A stretch of DNA of 64,000 nt from Goodfellowiella coeruleoviolacea (lineage in GTDB: Bacteria; Actinomycetota; Actinomycetes; Mycobacteriales; Pseudonocardiaceae): the NCBI RefSeq assembly GCF_024171785.1, contig NZ_JAMTCK010000004.1:62001-126000 (forward strand), written 5' to 3'. A program made the translations under genes and the position numbers. Each line of letters starts with the position of its first letter. Positions within the stretch are counted from its first letter, which is position 1. The notes below the pieces were generated by a model that saw only the letters and a program-made list of their open reading frames with translations, made no database searches and had not been told where the DNA came from. Shown piece by piece: positions 51,339 to 59,206 of this stretch.

Positions 51339-51874
51339 CCGGGCGGGAAGACGGGACCGACCAGCGGGGCGGCACCGCCTACCCCGCCGGGGTGGCCGAG
51401 GTGTTCGCGGAGGTGGAGGCGCGGGTCAGGGCGGCGGTCGGCGTGCGGCTGTTCACCGTGCTGGCCTGGCTGCCCGGCCGGCGGGTGCTGCACCGCGCCC
51501 ACACCAGCCACCCCGAGCAGTACCCGGTCGGCGGCGAGAAGTCGGTCGAGGTGGCCGCCGGCTGGCTGGAGCGGTGCGTCCACGGCCAGCGGCCCTACCT
51601 GGGCGCGGACCGCGCGGCCGTGCGGGAGATCTTCAGCGACCACGAGCTGATCGACGCGCTCGGCTGCGGCGCGGTCATCAACGTGCCCGTGGTGGACGAC
51701 GGCCGGACCCTCGGCGTGCTCAACATCCTCGACGCCGAGGGGCGCTACGACGACGCCGCCGTCACCAGGGCGGCGCAGCTGGCCGCGCTCGCGGTCCCCG
51801 CGCTGCGCGCCGTGGTGGCCCGCCGGGACCGGCCGGCGGCGGAGAACCCAACCCAGTCGGGAGGACCGTGGTGA
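51335..51874 (+). CDS. GAF-domain protein
   Basis: A 179-residue single GAF-like domain. It reads FAEVEARVRAAVGVRLFTVL, RRVLHRAHTSHPEQYPVGGE and GCGAVINVPVVDDGRTLGVL followed by NILDAEGRYDDAAVTRAAQL. No output domain is present. Its ATG overlaps the MFS stop (ATGA) and its TGA overlaps the amidohydrolase GTG, so the three genes are tightly coupled. Stand-alone GAF proteins in catabolic operons may bind the substrate or modify regulation. Its role here is not known; a substrate sensor or an enzyme of the fRMsr type is possible, although the catalytic cysteines of fRMsr are not evident. Confidence 0.8.
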   Translation: MTGREDGTDQRGGTAYPAGVAEVFAEVEARVRAAVGVRLFTVLAWLPGRRVLHRAHTSHPEQYPVGGEKSVEVAAGWLERCVHGQRPYLGADRAAVREIFSDHELIDALGCGAVINVPVVDDGRTLGVLNILDAEGRYDDAAVTRAAQLAALAVPALRAVVARRDRPAAENPTQSGGPW

Positions 51875-53094
51875 CCACATCCCTGCTCGTCCGCAACGCC
51901 CGCGTGCTCGACGTGGTGTCCGGCGACTACCACGAGGGCGATCTGCTCAGTGTGGACGGACGGATCGCCGAATCCGGGCCGCGCCTGACCGCGCCGGCCG
52001 GTGCGTCCACAGTGGATGTCGCCGGCGCGGTGGTGCTGCCCGGGCTGGTCGACGCGCACGTGCACGTCACCGCGGCCACCGCCGACCTCGGCGCGCTCAC
52101 CACCTGGTCGCCCAGCTACGTGGCCGCGCACAGCGCTCGCATCATGGGCCAGATGCTGGACCGCGGGTTCACCACCGTGCGCGACGCCGCCGGCGCCGAC
52201 TACGGCCTGGCCGACGCCCAGGCCGAGGGCCTGATCCGCGGGCCGAGGCTGCTGTTCTGCGGCCGGGCGCTCAGCCAGACCGGCGGCCACGGCGACAACC
52301 GCGGCCGGGGCACCCACCTGGCCGACGACCACCCGTGCTGCGCCGGGCTGGGCCGGGTCGCCGACGGGGTGGACGCGGTGCGCGCCGCCGCCCGCGACGA
52401 ACTGCGCAAGGGCGCGCACCACCTCAAGGTGATGGCCTCCGGCGGGGTGGCCTCGCCCACCGACCGGATCGACTCCACCCAGTACTCCGACGAGGAGCTG
52501 CGCGCGATCGTGGCCGAGGCCGAGGCGGCCAACCGGTACGTGGCCGCGCACGCCTACACCGCCCGCTCGGTCAACCGGGCGCTGCGCGCCGGCATCCGCT
52601 CCATCGAGCACGGCAACCTGATCGACGACGAGAGCGTGGCGCTGCTGCGCGAGCACGACGCGTTCCTGGTGCCCACCCTGGTCACCTACTGGGCGCTCAA
52701 GCAGGAGGGCATCGAGCACGGGCTGCCCGAGCGCAGCTGGCGCAAGGTGGACGAGGTGCTCGACGCCGGGCTGGCCGCGCTGGAGCGGGCCGCGCGCGGC
52801 GGTGTCCGCCTGGTCTACGGCAGCGACCTGCTCGGCGGCATGCACCGGCACCAGAACGAGGAGTTCCGCATCCGGGCGCAGGTGCAGCAGCCCATCGAGG
52901 TGATCCGCGCGGCCACGGTCACCGCGGCCGAACTGGTGAACCTGGCCGGCGAGGTCGGCACGCTCGCGGTGGGCGCGCACGCCGACCTGATCGTGCTCGA
53001 CGGCGACCCGCTGGCCGACATCGGCGTGCTCGCCGACCCCAGGCACATCCGCGCGGTCGTCCAAAGTGGACAGGTGGTGGCCGGGGGCGTCTAG
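51871..53094 (+). CDS. Metal-dependent amidohydrolase (prolidase/imidazolonepropionase-like)
   Basis: A 407-residue TIM-barrel hydrolase with a full binuclear metal set: HxH in LPGLVDAHVHV (H63, H65), the carbamylated Lys in GAHHLKVMASGGVASPTD (about 189), His in YVAAHAYTA and SIEHGNL, and Asp in LVYGSDLLGG. The C-terminal small beta-domain returns as LAVGAHADLIVLDGDPLAD. The family includes Xaa-Pro dipeptidases, lincosamide or carboxylate amidases and related enzymes. The GTG at 51871 overlaps the GAF stop with GGGAGG upstream. It probably hydrolyses a dipeptide or cyclic amide imported by the MFS protein. Confidence 0.9.
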   Translation: MTTSLLVRNARVLDVVSGDYHEGDLLSVDGRIAESGPRLTAPAGASTVDVAGAVVLPGLVDAHVHVTAATADLGALTTWSPSYVAAHSARIMGQMLDRGFTTVRDAAGADYGLADAQAEGLIRGPRLLFCGRALSQTGGHGDNRGRGTHLADDHPCCAGLGRVADGVDAVRAAARDELRKGAHHLKVMASGGVASPTDRIDSTQYSDEELRAIVAEAEAANRYVAAHAYTARSVNRALRAGIRSIEHGNLIDDESVALLREHDAFLVPTLVTYWALKQEGIEHGLPERSWRKVDEVLDAGLAALERAARGGVRLVYGSDLLGGMHRHQNEEFRIRAQVQQPIEVIRAATVTAAELVNLAGEVGTLAVGAHADLIVLDGDPLADIGVLADPRHIRAVVQSGQVVAGGV

Positions 53095-53657
53095 CGACTG
53101 CCCGGCCAGGCGCGGCGCTCGACCAGGCGCAGCACCAGGGCGGCGATGTTCCACGCGTCGTCGCCGCCCCGGTGGTGCCGGCCCTCCAACGGCAGGCCGG
53201 CGATGTCCAGGGCGGTGGCCATGCCGACCGGTCGGGGCAGGTCGAAGGCGGTGGCGAAGACCGCCTTGGCGTTGATGTGCCGCCGGCCGAACGGGTAGGC
53301 CACCCCGGTGGCCGCGCACTGGCGCAGGAACTGCTTGCGGTCGTAGTCGCCCCAACTGGCCCAGCCCCGCGTGCCGGCGGTGTGCTCGGTGGCCAGCCGC
53401 CGGCACGCCTCGGCGAAGCTGGTGCCGGTGGCCACCTCGGCCTGGGTGAGCCCGGTCAGCTCGGTGCAGAACGGGCTGACCGCGGAGCGCTCCGGGCGCA
53501 CGAGGAGGCGGTGCCGGCTGACCCGCGTGCCCGCGACCACGTCGACCACGGTCAGCCCGATCTCGATGATCTCGCTGACCTGACCCGCCGGCGGCGTGCC
53601 CGCCCAGCAGGTGGCCTCCACGTCGACGACGTTCAACAGCCGTGCCCCGTCACCCAT
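53091..53657 (-). CDS. DEDDh-type 3'-5' exonuclease
   Basis: A 188-residue nuclease of the ERI1/KapD type. The motifs are visible: ExoI LNVVDVEATCW (DxE), ExoII in RGWASWGDYDRKQF (Asp), and ExoIII RHHRGGDDAWNIAAL (His ... Asp). The fold is otherwise minimal. The start is the ATG at 53657; an upstream in-frame start at 53717 lies in a palindrome. It overlaps the amidohydrolase stop by four bases on the other strand. It may trim RNA or short DNA; the substrate is not shown. Confidence 0.88.
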   Translation of the reverse strand: MGDGARLLNVVDVEATCWAGTPPAGQVSEIIEIGLTVVDVVAGTRVSRHRLLVRPERSAVSPFCTELTGLTQAEVATGTSFAEACRRLATEHTAGTRGWASWGDYDRKQFLRQCAATGVAYPFGRRHINAKAVFATAFDLPRPVGMATALDIAGLPLEGRHHRGGDDAWNIAALVLRLVERRAWPGSR

Positions 53658-53711
53658 GAGCGGCGAGGCTAGCCACCCCGCTCGCCGGGCGGCACCCCAT
53701 TTTCCCGGCAG

Positions 53712-53752
53712 GACCACAGTGGACGGACAGCCCCGTCGCGTCCACAGTGGAC
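53712..53752. repeat. Near and perfect GTCCACAGTGGAC copies, 28 bp apart
   Basis: GACCACAGTGGAC (53712-53724, one base different) and a perfect GTCCACAGTGGAC (53740-53752) lie upstream of the exonuclease start. The paired arrangement echoes the pair at 48425-48472. Confidence 0.7.
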
Positions 53753-54010
53753 TGTGTGTCGGTGTCGGTGTCGGCGCGGTGTGGCGGCACCTGGCGGTCG
53801 GCGGCGCACAGCTGACCGCCGCACGTCGTCACACCGCGTGAGCCGAGGGGCGGGCAGTGCCGACCCGGGGCGGGCCGGCCCGCCGGCGCGCTGGCCGGAT
53901 CTGCCCAGGTACCTGGTTGTGTCGCCCCTTCCGCGCGGTGCGCCCGGGCATTACAGTTCCGCGCCGTTGTTGATCGCGAAGCGCTCACCTACTCGCCGAG
54001 GGGGCAGTAC

Positions 54011-55219
54011 ATGCGCAGATTCGTCAGGGGGTTGATCGCCGCCGCCGTGCTCGGCGCGGCAACGGTCAACGCCGCTCCGGCATCGGCCGCGAGCACCGTC
54101 ACCGTGGACTCGCTGGCGGTCAGCGTGACCGCGCCGGTGGCCGGCCGGCAGTTGACCGCCACCGCCGCGGTGCGGGCCAGCCAGGCGCTGACCGTGCAGG
54201 CGCTCACCATCGCCGTGCGCGACTCGGCCGGGGAGAACGTCGACTTCCCCGGGGCGGTGGAGGACTTCCGGCTCACCACCACCGCGTCCACGTTCACCAC
54301 CGCGTCCCGGTCCTTCCCGGTGGGCACCTACACCTACTTCGTCGCCTACCTGCACAACGACGTCTGGACCGAACTCACCCCGCGCAGGACGTTCACGGTG
54401 ACGGCCGACCCGAACAACCCGGTGACGCTCAACCACGAGTTCACCGGCGCGGCCGGCAAGGGCCCGAACGAGGGCCTGAGCACCCCGCTGTGGTTCAACG
54501 ACCCCTGCTGGCAGCAGGGCTGCACCGGCACCCTGGCCGAGTACTCGATGGACAACGCCAAGCTCGACGGCAACGGCCACCTCGTGCTCACCGCCCAGTA
54601 CACGCCCAACAGCACCGCCCGGTGCGGTGCCACCAGCTGTGCCTACAAGTCCGCCCGGCTGACCATGCTGGACTGGGAGAACAACGACGGCGCGCCGCAC
54701 TGGTCGCAGCGGGGCGGCCACCTGGAGGCGCGGATGCGCTCCTCGGTGGGCGCCGGCCTGTGGCCCGCGTTCTGGACGGTCGGCGCCAACAACGCCACCG
54801 TGCCCTGGCCGGCCTCCGGTGAGATCGACATCGTGGAGATCCTCGGCCAGCACCCCACCAGCGTCATGCAGAACATCCACACCGGGCCCGACGAGGACAG
54901 CAGGGTCCAGTTCCCCGCCCAGCCGGCGCTGCCCGGTGCGGGGACCATCGACGGCTGGCACACCTACGCCGTGGACTGGGACGCCAGCGCCACCGGCTAC
55001 CTCAAGTGGTCGATCGACGGCGTGGTCACGCACACCGTGACCGCCGCCGAGGCCGGCGCCAACTGGGCCCGGTCCTTCCAGCACCCGCACGCCCTGATCC
55101 TGAACCTGGCGGTGGGCAGCGACGACGCCGAGTGGGTTCCCCGGCCCGACGACAACAGCATCTTCCCGGCCACGCTGGAGGTCGACTGGGTGCGCGCCCA
55201 CGCCAAGCCGCAGGCGTGA
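54011..55219 (+). CDS. Secreted glycoside hydrolase family 16 (beta-glucanase-like)
   Basis: A 402-residue secreted enzyme. Signal peptide: basic MRRFVRGL, hydrophobic IAAAVLGAATVNA and APASAA. An N-terminal beta-rich domain (about 30-130) precedes the GH16 jelly-roll. The catalytic motif ASGEIDIVEILGQHP has the two Glu around Asp (ExDxxE), and KSARLTMLDWENNDGAPHWS and LEARMRSSVGAGLWPAFW are typical. Family members cleave beta-1,3 or beta-1,3/1,4 glucans (for example laminarin); the exact glycan is unknown. It abuts the 3' end of the convergent uridine-kinase-like gene. Confidence 0.92.
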   Translation: MRRFVRGLIAAAVLGAATVNAAPASAASTVTVDSLAVSVTAPVAGRQLTATAAVRASQALTVQALTIAVRDSAGENVDFPGAVEDFRLTTTASTFTTASRSFPVGTYTYFVAYLHNDVWTELTPRRTFTVTADPNNPVTLNHEFTGAAGKGPNEGLSTPLWFNDPCWQQGCTGTLAEYSMDNAKLDGNGHLVLTAQYTPNSTARCGATSCAYKSARLTMLDWENNDGAPHWSQRGGHLEARMRSSVGAGLWPAFWTVGANNATVPWPASGEIDIVEILGQHPTSVMQNIHTGPDEDSRVQFPAQPALPGAGTIDGWHTYAVDWDASATGYLKWSIDGVVTHTVTAAEAGANWARSFQHPHALILNLAVGSDDAEWVPRPDDNSIFPATLEVDWVRAHAKPQA

Positions 55220-55873
55220 TCAGCGCCGCTGGTCCGGGCCGGTGACGAGCACCGCGGGGTGGGCGGGGTCGTCACAGCGGACCACGACGTCCGCGTGCTC
55301 CTCGGGGCGGCGCTGCTCGGCGTAGCGGGCGAACGCCGGCAGCGTCCACCGCTCGTCGGCGTCGGTGCGCCGGGCCAGCGCGGCCGCGGACATCCGCAGG
55401 TGCACGGACAGCTCGGCCGGCAGGCCCCGGCCGAGCAGCAGCGCGCCGTCCACCAGCAGCACCCCGCCGGGCGGCAGCGCCACGTAGTCGGCGCGGCTGG
55501 CCCGGTCGGCGCGGGCGTCCCACAGCGTGGGCAGCAGCCGCCCGGTGCCGGTCGGCCCCAGCGGGTCGAGGACCTCCCGGACCAGCCCGCCCACGTCCAG
55601 CCAGTCCTCGTAGTAGGAGTCCGGGTCGGTGCGCCCGCGCTCGAAGCGCAGCGAGGCCGGCCGCAGGAAGTCCTGAGTGGACACCCGCAGCACCGGCCGG
55701 CCGCGCAGCCGCAGCGGGTCGACCAGCTGGTCGGCGAGCCGACCGGGCTGGGTCGCGGGCGCCCCGTCCACCAGCACCCGCGTCCAGCGGGCACCGGCCA
55801 GCCCGGCGATCCGCTCGGCCAGCTCCGCCACCAGCGCGTCGGGTGAGATGGGCCGAATCGCCTGCCTGGCCAC
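55220..55873 (-). CDS. Uridine-kinase-like protein with degenerate P-loop
   Basis: A 217-residue protein. The layout matches actinobacterial uridine-kinase-like proteins: start TRVLVDGAPATQPGRLADQL, then VLRVSTQDFLRPASLRFERG and DPDSYYEDWLDVGGLVREVL, which resemble the uridine-binding region. However, the nucleotide loop reads DGAPATQPG instead of GxxGxGK(S/T), so the phosphate-binding Lys is missing. Either catalysis is lost or the fold serves another purpose. The GTG at 55873 has GGGAGG seven bases upstream; longer frames read into the divergent gene. Confidence 0.75.
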   Translation of the reverse strand: MARQAIRPISPDALVAELAERIAGLAGARWTRVLVDGAPATQPGRLADQLVDPLRLRGRPVLRVSTQDFLRPASLRFERGRTDPDSYYEDWLDVGGLVREVLDPLGPTGTGRLLPTLWDARADRASRADYVALPPGGVLLVDGALLLGRGLPAELSVHLRMSAAALARRTDADERWTLPAFARYAEQRRPEEHADVVVRCDDPAHPAVLVTGPDQRR

Positions 55874-55997
55874 GTGCGAACCTCCCAGTGTCGTTCCGGT
55901 CGTGCCGGTGGATCCAGCTGCCCGAAACCCTACGTCCGGCCGCGGCGGGGCCGTAGGATAACGATGTTTCGCGACTGGGGCTGGGGAGAGGTTTTCG

Positions 55998-56765
55998 GTG
56001 ACCGAATACGCGATGCGGCTCGCGCAGCCGGCGAACCTGCTGTTGTTGCCGGTGCTGCTGGCACAGGGTGGTCTGGTGCGGCGCCGCACACCCCGCCTGC
56101 CCGAGGCGGAGGCCGACACCGGTCTGGTCGCCGGCAGCGGGCCGGTGCTGCGGCTGGCCGTGCTCGGTGACTCACTGGCCGCGGGCGTCGGCGTGGCCCA
56201 CAACAGCGCGGGCCTGGCCGGCCAGCTGGCCGCGCGGGTCGCCGCCAGCACCGGCCGGGCCGTGTCCTGGCGGGTGGCCGCGCGCACCGGGGCCACCGCC
56301 CTCAGCACCGCGCGGGAGCTGACCGGGCGGTTGGTCGACCCGTCAACCCGGTGGCGGCCCGACATCGTGGTCGTCTCGGTGGGCATCAACGACCTGCTGG
56401 CCTACCGCCGGGTGCGTGCCTGGCGCGCGGACCTGACCGCGCTGCTGCACGCGGTCCGCTCGCGGGTGGGCGCGGCCGTGCCCGTGCTGGCGCTGGGCAT
56501 CCCACCGCTGCGCCGGTTTCCCGCGCTGCCCCAACCGCTGCGCGGGGTGTTCGCGGTGCGCGCCGGGCTGATGGACCGGGTGCTGGCGCGCACCTGCGCC
56601 GGCCTGGACGTCGGGCACGTGCCGCTGCCGGCCGCGCGGATCAGCGACAGCACCGAGTTCTTCGCCACCGACCGGTTCCACCCCTCCGCCGTGGGCTACC
56701 GGGAACTCGCCGCGGAACTCACGGCCCCGGTCCTGGCCAGGGTGCCGGCCGCGCGCGGTGCCTGA
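55998..56765 (+). CDS. SGNH/GDSL hydrolase, membrane- or surface-associated
   Basis: A 255-residue esterase-type hydrolase. Block I is LRLAVLGDSLAAGVGVAHNS, block III is VVSVGINDLLAYRR and block V is TDRFHPSAVGYRELAAE, giving the Ser, Asn/Gly and Asp-His set. The first 28 residues have one hydrophobic stretch (PANLLLLPVLLAQGGLV) that may serve as an uncleaved anchor. The start is GTG at 55998, eleven bases after GGGGAGAGG. It likely removes an acyl or acetyl group from lipid or glycan; the substrate is unknown. It is convergent with the GH20 gene. Confidence 0.87.
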   Translation: MTEYAMRLAQPANLLLLPVLLAQGGLVRRRTPRLPEAEADTGLVAGSGPVLRLAVLGDSLAAGVGVAHNSAGLAGQLAARVAASTGRAVSWRVAARTGATALSTARELTGRLVDPSTRWRPDIVVVSVGINDLLAYRRVRAWRADLTALLHAVRSRVGAAVPVLALGIPPLRRFPALPQPLRGVFAVRAGLMDRVLARTCAGLDVGHVPLPAARISDSTEFFATDRFHPSAVGYRELAAELTAPVLARVPAARGA

Positions 56766-56795
56766 GCGGTGGGCACCCCGCGCGGCCGGTGTGGT

Positions 56796-58442
56796 TCAGC
56801 CCTGGCCGGGCCAGGGGACCTGCGGTGAGCGGTAGTAGTTGATGCCCATGGCCTGCCAGCGCGGCGCCTGCGCGGCCAGCCGGCGGGCGAAGTCGGTCCA
56901 GTCGTGGCTGGCCGCGGCGGACCAGCCCAGCTCGGCGATGGCGGGCAGCCGGGGGAAGGCCATGAACTCGATCTCGTCCATCGTGGTCAGCGTCTCCGAC
57001 CACAGTGGAGCCTCCACGCCGAGCACGTCCTCCTCGGCGACGCCGTCCAGGTAGTCGCCCGGGTTCCAGTCGTAGGCGTCGCGCACCTCGATGTAGCCGG
57101 CCCACTTCAGGCCCAGCGGCGTGTTCTCGTCGTACTTCATGTCCAGGTAGGTCTTGTTCGCCGGGGACAGCACGACCTTGGTGCCGCGCGCCACCGCCTC
57201 GGCCACCTCCTGGTCCACCGTGGCCGTGCCCCAGTACTGCGGCCGGGACTCGGTGGGCGGGGTGGCCTTGAGGAACTCGTGCCAGCCGGCCGGAACCTTG
57301 CCGTACTTGGTCACGATCGGCAGCACCCGCGCCATGAACGCCCGGTAGTCGGCCTCCTCGGTGGAGTGCGCCTCGTCGCCGCCGATGTGCAGGTACCTGC
57401 CCGGGGTCAGCGCGGCCACCTCGCGCACCACGTCGTCGACGAACTCGTAGGTGCGCTCCAGCGGCACGCACAGCGAGCTGAAGCCCACCTCGGTGCCGGT
57501 GTACAGCGGCGGGGCCACGCCGTCGCAGTTCAGCTCCGGGTAGGAGGCCAGCGCGGCGTTGGTGTGGCCGGGCATGTCGATCTCGGGGATGATCGTGATG
57601 TTGCGCGCCTGGGCGTAGGCCACGATGTCCCGGTACTGCTCCTGCGTGTAGTAGCCGCCGGTGCCGCCGCCGACCTGGGTGCTGCCACCGTAGCTGGCCA
57701 GCCGCGGCCAGCTGGTGATCTCGATGCGCCACCCCTGGTCGTCGGCCAGGTGCAGGTGCAGCGTGTTGATCTTGTAGAGGGCCAGTTCGTCGATGTAGCG
57801 CTTGACGTCGGCGACCGGGAAGAAGTGCCTGGCCACGTCCAGCATCGCGCCCCGCTCAGCGAACCGGGGCCAGTCCACGACGTGTCCACCCGGGACGGTC
57901 CAGTCCACCCGCTGCGGGGTGGCGCTGCCCACCTGGGCCGGCAGCAGCTGGCGCAGCGTCTGCACGCCGTTGACCAGGCCGGCCCTGGTGTTGGCCCGGA
58001 TCACCACGGCCCGGTCGGTCACGTCCAGCTGGTAGCCCTCCTGGCCGACCCTGGCGTCGGCGCCGGTCAGCAGCAGGTTGATGCCGCCGGTCGGCCGGCC
58101 GTGCACCGGGGTGACCGGCAGGTCGAAGCCGGTGGCCGGGCGCAGCAGGCCGGCCAGGTACGCGCCGACCTCGGCCGCGGCCGGGGCGCCGGCCTGGGTG
58201 TGGATCCGGGTGGATCTGGTGAGTCGGAAGGTGGCCTTCGGGTCCGGTGTCGCCGCCACCGGGGCGGGCACCACGTCGCGCATCCTGTTCTCCTGGGGGG
58301 CAGCGGTGGTTGGCGTCGGTTCGGCGGCCGACGCGGTGGCCACCACGCCGGGCGCCAGCCCGGTGACCGCGGCGAGCAGCACCGCCGCCAGCACCCGGGT
58401 TGGTCGAGACCGTTGGTGAGTCATCCGTCGAGTACTAGCCAC
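56796..58442 (-). CDS. Secreted GH20 beta-N-acetylhexosaminidase
   Basis: A 548-residue secreted enzyme. The signal peptide starts with basic residues (STRRMTHQRSRPTR) and a core VLAAVLLAAVTGLAPGVVAT. A GH20b-type domain (about 50-180) precedes the catalytic barrel (AMLDVARHFFPVADVKRYID, HLHLADDQGWRIEI, IIPEIDMPGHTNAALASYP). The catalytic Asp-Glu pair sits in RYLHIGGDEAHSTEEA. It removes terminal GlcNAc or GalNAc from chitin or murein fragments by substrate-assisted catalysis. I choose the GTG at 58442 because GGGAGG lies six bases upstream; an ATG at 58424 is the alternative. Confidence 0.92.
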   Translation of the reverse strand: MASTRRMTHQRSRPTRVLAAVLLAAVTGLAPGVVATASAAEPTPTTAAPQENRMRDVVPAPVAATPDPKATFRLTRSTRIHTQAGAPAAAEVGAYLAGLLRPATGFDLPVTPVHGRPTGGINLLLTGADARVGQEGYQLDVTDRAVVIRANTRAGLVNGVQTLRQLLPAQVGSATPQRVDWTVPGGHVVDWPRFAERGAMLDVARHFFPVADVKRYIDELALYKINTLHLHLADDQGWRIEITSWPRLASYGGSTQVGGGTGGYYTQEQYRDIVAYAQARNITIIPEIDMPGHTNAALASYPELNCDGVAPPLYTGTEVGFSSLCVPLERTYEFVDDVVREVAALTPGRYLHIGGDEAHSTEEADYRAFMARVLPIVTKYGKVPAGWHEFLKATPPTESRPQYWGTATVDQEVAEAVARGTKVVLSPANKTYLDMKYDENTPLGLKWAGYIEVRDAYDWNPGDYLDGVAEEDVLGVEAPLWSETLTTMDEIEFMAFPRLPAIAELGWSAAASHDWTDFARRLAAQAPRWQAMGINYYRSPQVPWPGQG

Positions 58443-58559
58443 AGGTTTCCTCCCTGGCCGCATGCTCTCGGTAGTGCGCTCGGTCACGGCCGAATCACGG
58501 TTACAGCTGCCCGAAAACCTGTCAAGGTATAGACCAATTTTTGGTTCAGACCACTGGGT

Positions 58560-58575
58560 GGACGGGCGGCCGTCC
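58560..58575 (-). terminator. Small hairpin downstream of marR
   Basis: GGACGG-GCGG-CCGTCC forms a 6-bp stem with a 4-base loop, 12 bases after the MarR stop on the leftward strand. It is a weak candidate terminator because it has no U-tract. Confidence 0.35.
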
Positions 58576-58587
58576 GGCGGTAGCGGT

Positions 58588-59079
58588 TCAACCGAGGGAG
58601 CGGTCCTCGGCGGCCTCGGCGGTGGGGGTGGGGCTGTCGGCCATCTTCCGCGCGATGTCGATCAGCCGCCGCACCAACGTCTCCAGCTGCCCAAGTTCGG
58701 TGGTGGACAGCCCGCTGAACAGCTGGCGGAGCACCCCCGAACTGGCCTCCTGGAGGTTGCGGATCAGTTCGTGGCCCTGGTCGGTGGCCAGCACCCGCCG
58801 CACCCGCCGGTCGTGCGGGTCCTCCCGGCGGCGCACCAGCCCCTGACTGGCCAGCCGGTCCACCAGGCCGCTGACCGTGGCCAGGCTGACGTTGAGTTCC
58901 GCGGTGAGTTCGTGGCCGGAGGAGCCCTCCGGCGCGGCGGCCACCACCAGCAGCGTCTTCAGCTGCTGCGTGGTCAGTTGGAGGCTCATCAGCGGGTCAC
59001 GGCGGTGGATGGCCAGGGTCCGCTGCAGCTCCTGCTGAGCCCAGAGCACCCGCGAGACGAGTTCCTCCTTGCCGGCCAC
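58588..59079 (-). CDS. MarR-family regulator of RND exporter
   Basis: A 163-residue winged-helix regulator. The recognition helix region reads LTAELNVSLATVSGLVDRLA, then the wing GLVRRREDPHDRRVRRVLAT with DPHDRR. The N-terminal dimerisation helix reads VSRVLWAQQELQRTLAIHRR. The GTG at 59079 has AGGAG seven bases upstream. It is divergent from a large RND transporter gene across 127 bases with a TTAG-N7-CTAA inverted repeat, so it probably represses that transporter and itself. Confidence 0.88.
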   Translation of the reverse strand: MAGKEELVSRVLWAQQELQRTLAIHRRDPLMSLQLTTQQLKTLLVVAAAPEGSSGHELTAELNVSLATVSGLVDRLASQGLVRRREDPHDRRVRRVLATDQGHELIRNLQEASSGVLRQLFSGLSTTELGQLETLVRRLIDIARKMADSPTPTAEAAEDRSLG

Positions 59080-59152
59080 GGTGTGCTCCTCAGTCCAGTT
59101 TTCCTACCCGTCGCAAGGCCGTGACGGTAACAGCTCGTACTATGGAGGAAAG

Positions 59153-59167
59153 TTAGCGTCGCACTAA
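59153..59167. promoter_or_regulatory. Inverted repeat TTAG-N7-CTAA between marR and RND gene
   Basis: TTAGCGTCGCACTAA keeps symmetry at TTAG...CTAA plus two inner pairs. A further TTAG occurs at 59171, followed by the perfect palindrome GCCTAGGC. The A/T-bearing cluster lies about 40-55 bases before the RND start and is a likely MarR site and promoter. Confidence 0.45.
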
Positions 59168-59206
59168 GTATTAGCCTAGGCCGAAGTAATCGACTGGGGG
59201 CGTCAC

